Shown: in pieces, positions 55,322 through 63,164 of the stretch | Numbering within the stretch: the stretch's first letter is position 1 | Layout of the letters: every line of letters begins with the position of its first letter | NCBI RefSeq assembly: GCF_001292625.1 | Contig: NZ_LAJH01000014.1 | Coordinates: forward strand, 62,001 to 126,000 | Direction of reading: 5' to 3' | Length of the DNA: 64,000 bases | Origin: Shimia sp. SK013 | Lineage (GTDB): Bacteria; Pseudomonadota; Alphaproteobacteria; Rhodobacterales; Rhodobacteraceae | Program-made: the position numbers and the translations under genes | Notes under the pieces: model-generated | What the model was told of the DNA's origin: nothing | The model's database searches: none | The model's input: the letters and a program-made list of their open reading frames with translations, nothing else

Positions 55322-55969
55322 TCAGCGCTCAAAGCCAAAGGCTTCAAAATCATCGCGATGCCGCGCCCAGATCAAATCCTTTTGCGCCCGGGTCAACGCC
55401 TCTGCGGTAAACCCCGGTGCCTCACGTTTGATGTTACGGCGTGGCAAGGTCACCTCGTGGCCAAATATCTCGCGAAAAATCGGCGCAATCCCTCCCACCA
55501 GATCCGCCTGATCCACCAAATAATCCACCATCAAGGCGCCGCTGGCGTCCATCACATAATCCACCTGCGGCGCAAAATGGCGGGCATAATCGCTCAACGG
55601 ATCTTCAAAATCCTGCTGCAGAAACGCTTCAAACCGCCGCGATTGCAGTACCGGCACATATTGCGCGACCCAGTCAACAGCCCCCATGCGATAGACATAT
55701 TCCGACACCATCCGCGCATAGGGATGCCGGATCACTGCAAACTTGGTAAATGCGTCAAACTCAGCCTGCGACACAAATCCCAACTCGACATATTCACGCG
55801 CAAACAAATGCGCCAAACGTTCCGGCTGTCCTGCTGCGCCGTGCCGCATCAACAACGCGCCGCGTTCCTCCCAACTCAGGCCAAGATCGCCAAGAAACGC
55901 CGTGGCCACGCTCTGCCCACCGGTCTTGGGAATATGCACAAAGATGGTCTTGTGGGCGCGTGACAACAT
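55322..55969 (-). CDS. Sulfotransferase family protein (second copy type)
   Basis: 215 residues. KTIFVHIPKTGGQSVATAFL is the PAPS 5'-phosphosulfate loop and FAVIRHPYARMVSEYVYRMG the 3'-phosphate-binding motif. The two are shared with the sulfotransferase at 21.6 kb but the sequences are otherwise different, and this chain is 55 residues shorter. The longer frame extends 45 residues into the next gene's upstream region; I start at the ATG at 55969, where the family signature begins. Acceptor unknown. Confidence 0.8.
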   Translation of the reverse strand: MLSRAHKTIFVHIPKTGGQSVATAFLGDLGLSWEERGALLMRHGAAGQPERLAHLFAREYVELGFVSQAEFDAFTKFAVIRHPYARMVSEYVYRMGAVDWVAQYVPVLQSRRFEAFLQQDFEDPLSDYARHFAPQVDYVMDASGALMVDYLVDQADLVGGIAPIFREIFGHEVTLPRRNIKREAPGFTAEALTRAQKDLIWARHRDDFEAFGFER

Positions 55970-56081
55970 GGGCCGCACAATTGCAATCCGGCACCTTCCC
56001 GTCAACCAAGAGACAGTTTTAGCAACCGCATTTACAAGCCTCGCCAAAGCGATACTGTGCGCCCAACACGGGGAGAGACAA

Positions 56082-56966
56082 ATGCAGATCACCGCCAACG
56101 GCATTTCACTGGAATACGAAACTCACGGCCCCAAGGATGGCCCCCCGATTGTGCTGATCCGTGGCCTCGGCTCGCAAATGATCCATTGGCCGTCCGAGCT
56201 TTACGAAGGCCTCGCCGCCCGCGGCTACTATGTCGTTCGTTTTGACAACCGCGACGTCGGCCTGTCACAACGCTGCCCGCACCCCGACGCCCCCGGCGAC
56301 GCCGATGACATTCTGGCCCGCGCCGCCGCGGGTGAACCGATCACCGCCGCCTACACCCTGCCTGACATGGCCCGCGACGTGACCGGCCTGATGGATGCGC
56401 TCGACATCAAAACCGCGCATATCTTTGGCATCTCGATGGGCGGCGCCATCGCCCAGTATCTGGTGACTGATCACGCCGACCGCCTGCGCTCTGCCACCAT
56501 CGTCATGACCGCCGCGCGGCCTCTGATCGGCTCCGACCAAGCCGCGACCATGCTGCCCGCCCTGCTGTCACGGCCTGTTGGCAAAGACAGATACGTCGCA
56601 GGCTGGATCGAAGAACACGCCACCAACGGCAGCCCGGGCTTCCCGATGACAGAGGACGAAATTCGCGCCGAGGCGGAACTGGCTTACAGTCGCGGCGTGG
56701 ACGCCGACGGCATCAACCGCCAAGTCCTTGCCGTCATTGACGCTTCGGACCGCCGCCCCGCGCTGGCCAAGGCCACATTGCCCTGTCAGGTCATCCACGG
56801 CGAAGACGACGCGCTTATTCCAGTGGAACTTGGCGCCGAAATCGCCGCCACCATCCCCAATTGTCCGTTCCACCGGATTGCGGGGATGGGCCACATCATC
56901 ACGCCAAAACTGGCGCCACAGATTGTGGACATTGCGGACAGTTTCATCACGACGTCCGGCCGTTAG
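56082..56966 (+). CDS. Alpha/beta hydrolase
   Basis: 294 residues. VLIRGLGSQMIHWPSELYEG precedes the strand with the oxyanion hole, HIFGISMGGAIAQYLVTDHA is the nucleophile elbow (GxSxG), and IHGEDDALIPVELGAEIA and RIAGMGHIITPKLAPQI give Asp and His. It fits the esterase/haloperoxidase-like group. A strong GGGGAGAG site precedes the ATG at 56082; the longer frame is rejected. Substrate unknown; it converges with the quinone reductase gene. Confidence 0.88.
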   Translation: MQITANGISLEYETHGPKDGPPIVLIRGLGSQMIHWPSELYEGLAARGYYVVRFDNRDVGLSQRCPHPDAPGDADDILARAAAGEPITAAYTLPDMARDVTGLMDALDIKTAHIFGISMGGAIAQYLVTDHADRLRSATIVMTAARPLIGSDQAATMLPALLSRPVGKDRYVAGWIEEHATNGSPGFPMTEDEIRAEAELAYSRGVDADGINRQVLAVIDASDRRPALAKATLPCQVIHGEDDALIPVELGAEIAATIPNCPFHRIAGMGHIITPKLAPQIVDIADSFITTSGR

Positions 56967-56970
56967 GCCG

Positions 56971-57729
56971 TCACGCGTGCCGCACAAAGGCTGAATAACT
57001 CGGCGCACCGGGCTTAAGTCGTCCAGCGTCGTCAAAGTCGCCGTCGCTGTTAAACGCGATGCGCGGCTGGTTATCCCACGCCGCAATCACATCGGTCTGT
57101 GCCGCAATCAGCTGCCCCAGTTGGGCTTGCAAAGCCGCCTCGTCCGCGCCCTCGTGATAGCCGTGCACCCCATGCACTGCGACGGGTTCAAGCACCTGCA
57201 TGCCAAGATAGCGAAACGTCTGCGCCAACGGCCACAGCTGCAATGCCAGATCGCCTTCTTTGCCGTCCTGGCCGCACTCCGCCGCGCTGGCCCCCGTGCT
57301 AACGCAAAACAAAACAGACATGTCGCGACACATTCCGGCATCGAACCGTTGATCTACCGAGTGCAACACGCCCTGCACCAAAACCCGATCACACCAGCCT
57401 TTGATCACAGCTGGCGGCGCGAACCACCAGATCGGGAAATGCAGGATGATCCGGTCTGCCGCCTGCACCTTGGCCACTTCGCCAGCAACCTCCAGCGGCA
57501 AGTCTCCTGCCTGCCCGGCGGCCTCCTGCGCCTTGAGCGGATCAAAAACACCGCTGCTGGACGCACCGTAATGCGCGGCGCGCTCCACCGCATCAAACCC
57601 CATCGCACAGAGGTCAGAGCGTAAAACCTCATGCCCTGCCGCCTGCGCCGCCGCCACGCTGGCCTCGGCCCACGCGTTGGTAAAACTGCCTTCTGATGGA
57701 TGTGCGCTTACAACCAGAACTGTGCCCAT
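56971..57729 (-). CDS. NAD(P)H-dependent flavin oxidoreductase (NQO1/MdaB-type)
   Basis: 252 residues of the flavodoxin-like fold. TVLVVSAHPSEGSFTNAWAE is the FMN/FAD phosphate loop; ADRIILHFPIWWFAPPAVIK the conserved 'FP.WW...PA..K' segment, and VHGVHGYHEGADEA a loop near the cofactor. These enzymes reduce quinones by two electrons and protect against redox stress. The ATG at 57729 lies after GAGGAAG; eight residues of the longer frame are dropped. Confidence 0.92.
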   Translation of the reverse strand: MGTVLVVSAHPSEGSFTNAWAEASVAAAQAAGHEVLRSDLCAMGFDAVERAAHYGASSSGVFDPLKAQEAAGQAGDLPLEVAGEVAKVQAADRIILHFPIWWFAPPAVIKGWCDRVLVQGVLHSVDQRFDAGMCRDMSVLFCVSTGASAAECGQDGKEGDLALQLWPLAQTFRYLGMQVLEPVAVHGVHGYHEGADEAALQAQLGQLIAAQTDVIAAWDNQPRIAFNSDGDFDDAGRLKPGAPSYSAFVRHA

Positions 57730-57801
57730 TGCCTCATCTTCCTCTTGCCTCAAATATCCCGGGGGTTTGGGGGCTGGCCCCCATCGGCACCCTCCGCCGC
57801 G

Positions 57802-58464
57802 CTACGCCGACCTGTCGGCCAAAGCCGCAACGCCTGCTTCGCTGAGCATGTAGACGCCGGTCTGAACTTTCTCAAACCAGCCATAATGATTGTCCCGCAT
57901 CACAGTCGTCGCACGCTTAACGCCCGCGCCTTTGGCCACATCCTGTCCGCGACTGGCCCCGTTGCCTTCCAGAAACGTTGCGCATTTTATCGCGTCCTGA
58001 CGGTACACCGTCACCCGCGCGCCCCGCGTGCCGCCAACGTTTGGGTCGCCCTCAAGCCGTGAAAACGCCGCCAGCAACCGCGCCTTACGCAGCTTCGATT
58101 TGCGCGGCTGAAACGGTCCCGGATCGGCGTGCACTTCGACGGCGCCGTCCTGCAGCCGCACACTCAGAACACCCAACCCAAGCCGTCGGCACAGCCCGAC
58201 ATTGGCCTTGAACGCTTTATACCCCACACGCCCCTTCCAGCGCGGCACCGCGACATAAACCGCATCCGTGATCGCCTGCCGCGCCACCGCCTGTTGCAAC
58301 AACGTCAGCGAAAACTGCAACTTCAACTCAACGATAATCGGATCCTCGCCATCCCGACAGGCCACAACATCCGCTGCGCCCAACTCGGCCTTCACCTCAA
58401 ATTCACGCGCCTCCAGCCAGGCCTTCACGGGCGCATAAAGCGCGGTTTCTTTCAGATCGCTCAT
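57802..58464 (-). CDS. DUF2161 protein (PD-(D/E)XK-like phosphodiesterase)
   Basis: 220 residues. Near the N-terminus KAELGAADVVACRDGEDPII ends in VELKLQFSLTLLQQAVARQ, a D...ExK core of the PD-(D/E)XK nuclease fold. The second half, with DPNVGGTRGARVTVYRQDA and AATTVMRDNHYGWFEKVQTG-like text (KRATTVMRDNHYGWF), looks like a C-terminal wHTH-type region. DUF2161 proteins are predicted phosphodiesterases of unknown target. It is divergent from the GumN gene. Confidence 0.85.
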   Translation of the reverse strand: MSDLKETALYAPVKAWLEAREFEVKAELGAADVVACRDGEDPIIVELKLQFSLTLLQQAVARQAITDAVYVAVPRWKGRVGYKAFKANVGLCRRLGLGVLSVRLQDGAVEVHADPGPFQPRKSKLRKARLLAAFSRLEGDPNVGGTRGARVTVYRQDAIKCATFLEGNGASRGQDVAKGAGVKRATTVMRDNHYGWFEKVQTGVYMLSEAGVAALADRSA

Positions 58465-58560
58465 GCCCCACACCTAGCGTTTTTGCGCGCCGCTGCAAAC
58501 GCCCGCTTGCTCCCGCTCCTCTGCCTGCTACCCTCGCGCCAAACTGACAAAGGTCCACTC

Positions 58561-59565
58561 ATGCGCACGTTGCTCTCTGCTCTCGCTTTCACGCTCTTCG
58601 CCACCACACTGCACGCGGCCTGCGAGGGCCCCGACGCGTTCTTGCAACTGCCCAATAGCACGCAAACCGACCTGCGTGCCCGCGCGGCGCAAGTGCCTTA
58701 CAACACAGGCACGCTTTGGCAGGTCGAAAAGGATGGTGTCACCTCGACGCTTGTCGGAACATTGCACATTTCCCACCCCAAACACGCCGACACCATCGAC
58801 ACCCTGCTTGCGATGGACGTTGCCGCCAGTCAGGTTCTGCTGGAACTCACCACCCCCGCGCAGTCTGCATTTCAGAGACACCTTGTCGAGAACCCCGACG
58901 TTTTTCTGATCGAGCAGGGCGACAGCCTGATCGACCGTCTGGGGGACGCCCATTGGGCCACGCTTTCGTCAGAACTGCAAAGCCGCGGCATCCCGCCTTT
59001 TATGGCTGCACGCTACCAGCCGTGGTTTTTGGGCCTGACACTCGCCATGCCGCCCTGCGCCATGGCTGAAATTGCTGCGGGCAGTAAAGGTCTCGATCAC
59101 ATGATCGAACAAATGGCGCACGACCTTGACCTTCCGACGGACTCGCTGGACAGCACAGAAGGCCTGCTCGCCATCCTCGCCAGCGACCCGCTGGACGTGC
59201 AAGTCAAGGAAATGATCTGGTCTTTGGAACTTGATCTGTTTGAAGACACGACGACCCAGTTTCCCGCAATGATCGCGCTTTATGAGCAGGAAGAAATCCA
59301 ACTGATATGGGACCTTGGCCGCCACATGGCGCTGGCCCGCGCCAAAGACGATGCCACCGCCCGCGACCTCGCCGCCCTACTGGCCGAGGTGCAGGCCGAG
59401 CTGATTGAGAAACGCAACCGCCAATGGGCGGATCGGCTGATCCCAGAGCTGGTCACAACCGCCTCAATCGTCGCGGTCGGCGCGTTGCACATGCCGGGCG
59501 AAGCCGGCCTTTTGCGCCTTCTTGAGACCGCGGGCTACACCGTGTCGCGCCTGCCGCTGCGCTGA
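58561..59565 (+). CDS. Exported TraB/GumN family protein
   Basis: 334 residues. MRTLLSALAFTLFATTLHAA is a signal peptide. The two conserved GxxH motifs are STLVGTLHISHPKHADT and IVAVGALHMPGEAG, and QPWFLGLTLAMPPCAMAEIA is typical of the family. TraB/GumN proteins are predicted metallopeptidases or heme-binding-like (Tiki-type) proteins. The longer frame, opposite DUF2161, is rejected. It has no operon partners; the pyrophosphatase gene follows by 118 bases. Confidence 0.9.
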   Translation: MRTLLSALAFTLFATTLHAACEGPDAFLQLPNSTQTDLRARAAQVPYNTGTLWQVEKDGVTSTLVGTLHISHPKHADTIDTLLAMDVAASQVLLELTTPAQSAFQRHLVENPDVFLIEQGDSLIDRLGDAHWATLSSELQSRGIPPFMAARYQPWFLGLTLAMPPCAMAEIAAGSKGLDHMIEQMAHDLDLPTDSLDSTEGLLAILASDPLDVQVKEMIWSLELDLFEDTTTQFPAMIALYEQEEIQLIWDLGRHMALARAKDDATARDLAALLAEVQAELIEKRNRQWADRLIPELVTTASIVAVGALHMPGEAGLLRLLETAGYTVSRLPLR

Positions 59566-59683
59566 TCGATCCGCGCATAAGCGCAGCAATGTCGCAGCGC
59601 AGCATGCCTGCGTGACAAAGCGGTTGCGCGGGCCTATAACGCGCCCAAATCCGCCCTTTTGTATTGTTTTGAGGACTCCCATC

Positions 59684-60598
59684 ATGACCACGCAGGTTTT
59701 TGGCCACAAATCCCCCGACACCGATTCCACCGGCTCCCCGATCATCTGGGCCTGGTATCTGAACGAAGTTCATGGCACCGCCGCCGAAGCCAAGCTTCTG
59801 GGTGAGCCCAACACCGAAGCCGCATGGCTGCTTGAGCGCTGGGACCTGCCCAAGCCTGCAATCATTTCCGATGTTGAGGCCGGTGCACCGGTTGTCATCG
59901 TCGACACCAACAACCCGGCTGAACTGCCCGCCTCGATCAACGACGCAGACATCCGCGCCATCATCGACCACCACGCGCTGGTTGGCGGCCTGAAAACCAA
60001 AGGCCCGATCGACATCGCGATCCGCCCCGTGGCCTGCACCGCGACCATCATGTATGACCTGATGGGTGACATCGACATGCCCGACTGGATCAAAGGCACC
60101 ATGCTGACCTGCATCTTGTCTGATACGCTGGAATTCCGCTCGCCCACCACCACAGACCACGACCGCGCGGTGTGCGAAAAACTGGCCGTTGATCTTGGGA
60201 TCGACATGCCATCCTACGCAGCCGAAATGTTCGCTGCGAAATCGGATGTGTCGTCTTTTGCCGACGCCGAACTGCTGCGCATGGACTCCAAAGAATACGA
60301 AGTCGACGGCACCAAATTCCGCGTCTCTGTTCTGGAAACCACATCGCCCGCCACCGTGCTCGACCGCAAAGCCTCGCTGATGGACACCATGACCACGGTT
60401 GCATCCGAGGACGGCGTCGATCAGGTCCTGCTGTTCGTTGTCGACATCCTGAACGAGGAAAGCACGCTCTTGGTGCCAAACGATCTGGTAAAATCGGTTG
60501 CGGCAAAATCCTTTGACGTCACTGCAGACGGCGACGCGATTGTATTGCCCGGCGTTGTAAGCCGCAAAAAACAGATCATTCCAAACCTCAAAGTCTGA
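59684..60598 (+). CDS. ppaC: Manganese-dependent inorganic pyrophosphatase (family II)
   Basis: 304 residues of the DHH superfamily. VFGHKSPDTDSTGSPIIWAW holds the first metal His/Asp set, VVIVDTNNPAEL the second Asp, AIIDHHALVGGLKTKG the DHH signature, and the C-terminal DHHA2 part ends with VLPGVVSRKKQIIPNL carrying the SRKKQ phosphate-binding loop. It hydrolyses pyrophosphate, helping Sat, ValS and other PPi-forming reactions. Family II is uncommon in proteobacteria. GAGGA precedes the ATG. Confidence 0.97.
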   Translation: MTTQVFGHKSPDTDSTGSPIIWAWYLNEVHGTAAEAKLLGEPNTEAAWLLERWDLPKPAIISDVEAGAPVVIVDTNNPAELPASINDADIRAIIDHHALVGGLKTKGPIDIAIRPVACTATIMYDLMGDIDMPDWIKGTMLTCILSDTLEFRSPTTTDHDRAVCEKLAVDLGIDMPSYAAEMFAAKSDVSSFADAELLRMDSKEYEVDGTKFRVSVLETTSPATVLDRKASLMDTMTTVASEDGVDQVLLFVVDILNEESTLLVPNDLVKSVAAKSFDVTADGDAIVLPGVVSRKKQIIPNLKV

Positions 60599-60617
60599 GC
60601 CTGATCTGACCCAAAAA

Positions 60618-60652
60618 GAAAAGCCGGCCCTGCAACGTGGCCGGCTTTTTCT
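60618..60652 (+). terminator. Intrinsic terminator of ppaC
   Basis: A-run, GCCGGCC, 9-base loop, GGCCGGC, then TTTTTCTTTTG; 20 bases after the stop. Confidence 0.9.
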
Positions 60653-60681
60653 TTTGCTCAAACGCGTTTGTTGAGGTCAAA

Positions 60682-60711
60682 GGGCTGCGCCTGTCTGGGC
60701 TGGCGCAGCCC
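60682..60711 (-). terminator. Hairpin downstream of the hydrolase operon
   Basis: GGGCTGCGCC and GGCGCAGCCC form a perfect 10-bp stem with a 10-base loop, followed on the minus strand by TTTGACC. The U-tract is short. Confidence 0.55.
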
Positions 60712-60746
60712 GCCCTGTCGTTCGGACAAGGTCTCAAAGTCTCGCC

Positions 60747-61652
60747 CTACTTCTTCACTGCCCCGTCCGGCAAAGCGCCCCTTTCAAACCACTCCCAAAT
60801 CTCGCCCCACAAAGCCTCGCGCCCTTTGCGGAACGCCCCTTCGTGGCCCACGCGTTTGGCACCCAATTCTTCGGGCGTGCGCACCACCAGATGCTTCTCG
60901 GCATGCCGATAGTGCCCCAACGTGTCGCTGCACGCCGTCGGCGTCGCGATCCCATCATCGGGAAACACCCATGCACAAATCGGCGCCTGCGGCTGGTCAA
61001 ACCGGTGGTCATATTTCCCTGACGCCAAATCCGGCAAAAGGTAGCTCCGCCGCCCGCTCCATCGGCGCCATGTCTTGAACACACCGGGCGGCAGCGCCTC
61101 TCCGGCCCACAGCCCACCGCCGCGCACGAACCCGAACCGCGCCAGTTCCATCGCGCCAAAGCCCCACCAGAAAAACAGCTCCAACGGAATGCGCAGCTTG
61201 TGATGCACGCCCCAATGGCCACTGCCGACCGACACAAAAGCGTTGCGCGCGATTTTGTCGCCGTTCTTCATGAACCCCACAAATTGCCCGCCAATCGAAT
61301 GGCCCACCGTCATCACCGGCAAACCCGGCGCGGCCTTCGCCAACCGCTCAAGCGCGGCCGTCATATCCAACTGGCCCCAGTGCGGGTAATCAATGCCGCA
61401 GTTGGCCAGATCCTCGGCACCACTGTCACCAATCCCGCGAAAATCATAGGTCAGCACCACCGCGCCCTGCGCGGCAAACCACGCCGCCGCATGGCGATAA
61501 AACCGCCTCGGAAACCCTGTGCCCGCCGAAATCATGATCGCCATCTTCGGCTCCCGCCCGCGAAACAGGCTGCCCGCCAGCGTCCAACCATCTTCGGCAT
61601 CAAACACAATCTCTTCCGAGGTCACGCCCTCAACATCCGTACCATCCAACAT
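60747..61652 (-). CDS. Alpha/beta hydrolase (KANL-type serine hydrolase)
   Basis: 301 residues. VLTYDFRGIGDSGAED is the strand after the first helix, VMTVGHSIGGQFVGFMKNGD the nucleophile elbow with Ser, and HRFDQPQAPICAWVFPDDGI and GHEGAFRK give the likely Asp and His. It resembles UCP037442-type alpha/beta hydrolases. The ATG at 61652 overlaps the MarR stop (TGATG), so the two are translated together; a GTG one codon earlier is possible. It is probably controlled by that regulator. Confidence 0.85.
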   Translation of the reverse strand: MLDGTDVEGVTSEEIVFDAEDGWTLAGSLFRGREPKMAIMISAGTGFPRRFYRHAAAWFAAQGAVVLTYDFRGIGDSGAEDLANCGIDYPHWGQLDMTAALERLAKAAPGLPVMTVGHSIGGQFVGFMKNGDKIARNAFVSVGSGHWGVHHKLRIPLELFFWWGFGAMELARFGFVRGGGLWAGEALPPGVFKTWRRWSGRRSYLLPDLASGKYDHRFDQPQAPICAWVFPDDGIATPTACSDTLGHYRHAEKHLVVRTPEELGAKRVGHEGAFRKGREALWGEIWEWFERGALPDGAVKK

Positions 61653-62110
61653 CACTCGCTCTCCTCCTTGGCGGTCTGGGCCAAAACATCCTCGGCGTTC
61701 TCCGCCAGATGTTTCAGAAACCGTCCGATCACGTCTTGTTCTTCGTCCGAGAATGGCGCCAACAGCGCCGCGTTCATCTCTTTGACCACCGGATTGGTGC
61801 GCGCGATTACCGCCGCGCCCTGCGCTTGCAAAAACACCCGCACCATGCGTCCGTCCGTTGCGTCTTTCTCGCGCCGCACCAAGTTGCGCTCCGCCATCCG
61901 GTCAATCATCCCGCTGACACTGGGTTTGCCCATCGACAGCATTTTGGCCAGATGGCCCGCCGTCAGCCCGTCATTCATCGACAGGGCAAACAACACACCA
62001 TGCTGTGCCAACGACAGCTCTGCCTCGGCCTTGGTACGCCGATCCGCCGCCCGCGCCAGCGCGGCATAAGCCCGGTTCATCAAATAGAATATCTTGGGCG
62101 ATCGCTTCAT
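61652..62110 (-). CDS. MarR family transcriptional regulator
   Basis: 152 residues: AELSLAQHGVLFALSMNDGL, LAKMLSMGKPSVSGMIDRMAE (recognition helix) and the wing RREKDATDGRMVRVFLQAQG make a complete winged helix with dimerisation helices. MarR proteins repress their own operon and are relieved by small phenolics or by oxidation. Two palindromic sites lie immediately upstream, so self-repression of this gene and the overlapping hydrolase is likely. The ligand is unknown. Confidence 0.95.
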   Translation of the reverse strand: MKRSPKIFYLMNRAYAALARAADRRTKAEAELSLAQHGVLFALSMNDGLTAGHLAKMLSMGKPSVSGMIDRMAERNLVRREKDATDGRMVRVFLQAQGAAVIARTNPVVKEMNAALLAPFSDEEQDVIGRFLKHLAENAEDVLAQTAKEESE

Positions 62111-62111
62111 G

Positions 62112-62155
62112 TTGTTCGCATCCGAATTACCTCAATTTAGTTCGCACACGAACTA
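62112..62155. promoter_or_regulatory. Two tandem MarR-type operators
   Basis: TAGTTCG-CACA-CGAACTA (62138-62155) is a perfect 7-bp palindrome; TTGTTCG-CATC-CGAATTA (62112-62129) is a degenerate copy with 5 of 7 matching arms. Centres are 26 bases apart, and the nearer site abuts the MarR start codon. Confidence 0.65.
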
Positions 62156-62267
62156 CCGAGTCGCGCAAGCTCTAATCCCGATGACGTTCCGTCACCCAAT
62201 CCTTGACATTTGATCGCCACACAGTGCCTCTATCGACAAGGCCACACACGCAATGGCAGGAACACCA

Positions 62268-62996
62268 ATGAGCTTCTCCGACCTCTTTGACTGGTTCGAT
62301 CACGTTTATATCGTGAACCTGCCAAACCGTGCTGACCGCCGCGCCGAAACCACGCAGGAGTTCGCCCGCACCGGCGTCGCAATTCCCAACGACCACGTCA
62401 CGTTTTTTGCCGCCACGCGGCCCACCGACAAAGGGGAGTTCCCCTCCCTTGGCTCGCTCGGCAACATGATCTCGCAAACCCGCGTGCTGGCCGAAGCGCT
62501 GGAAATCGGCCACGACCGCGTGCTGATTTGCGAAGACGACCTGCACCTGCTGGACGTGGCGCCGGACGCCGTCGCTGCCGTTCTTTCTGATCTGCAAAAG
62601 CACCCCTGGACCATCGCCCTTCTCGGCTATCTGGAACCCGAAACGCCGCCTACGGGCCACACGGGCTTGATCCACTGGCACGACGGCACGCTTGGGGTGC
62701 AATTCTGGGCGATTCAGGGCCGCGAAAACATTCAGGCGTTCCACGACTACCTTGTTGCCGTGCGCAATCGCCCCTCTGGTCACCCCGATGGGGGCTCCAT
62801 GTTCTTTGATGCCGCTTTCAATATGGTGCGCACCAAGGTTCCCGGCACTGAATTCCGGCTGGCGACACCTAACCTCGCGGGGCAACGCAGTTCGCGCACC
62901 GACATTCACGCGCTGAAATTCTATGACAGGATTGAGCCGTTCAAAACCATCGCTGGTCTAATGCGCCGTGTGCTGAACCGCCGCCGCCGCGACTGA
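62268..62996 (+). CDS. Glycosyltransferase family 25-like protein
   Basis: 242 residues. VYIVNLPNRADRRAETTQEF is the family-25 N-terminal strand, RVLAEALEIGHDRVLICEDD contains the EDD metal-type motif of the GT25 fold (LPS galactosyltransferase-like), and IALLGYLEPETPPTGHTGLI follows. It probably adds a sugar to LPS core, O-antigen or another surface glycan. AGGAAC lies 6 bases before the ATG at 62268, preferred over the ATG at 62253. No other surface-glycan genes are close. Confidence 0.8.
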   Translation: MSFSDLFDWFDHVYIVNLPNRADRRAETTQEFARTGVAIPNDHVTFFAATRPTDKGEFPSLGSLGNMISQTRVLAEALEIGHDRVLICEDDLHLLDVAPDAVAAVLSDLQKHPWTIALLGYLEPETPPTGHTGLIHWHDGTLGVQFWAIQGRENIQAFHDYLVAVRNRPSGHPDGGSMFFDAAFNMVRTKVPGTEFRLATPNLAGQRSSRTDIHALKFYDRIEPFKTIAGLMRRVLNRRRRD

Positions 62997-63026
62997 TTTC
63001 CTGCTGCGCTGCGGCATCGACGTTTT

Positions 63027-63076
63027 CGCGAAATCGACACTCCCGCGATACCGACGCAATACCGACGCGTTGCCGA
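63027..63076. repeat. Intergenic 11-bp repeat, second locus
   Basis: CGCGATACCGA, CGCAATACCGA and CGCGTTGCCGA run without gap (63044-63076); a degenerate unit CGCGAAATCGA stands at 63027-63037. The unit and period equal those at 23148-23180. It lies 31 bases after the GT25-like stop. Confidence 0.65.
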
Positions 63077-63164
63077 TAGCCGTTTTGGCGCAAAACCACT
63101 GGCACCGCCCCCGCACCCCTGCCATACATCAGCCAAGCAAAACGCCCGCGCACAGGACAGCCCA

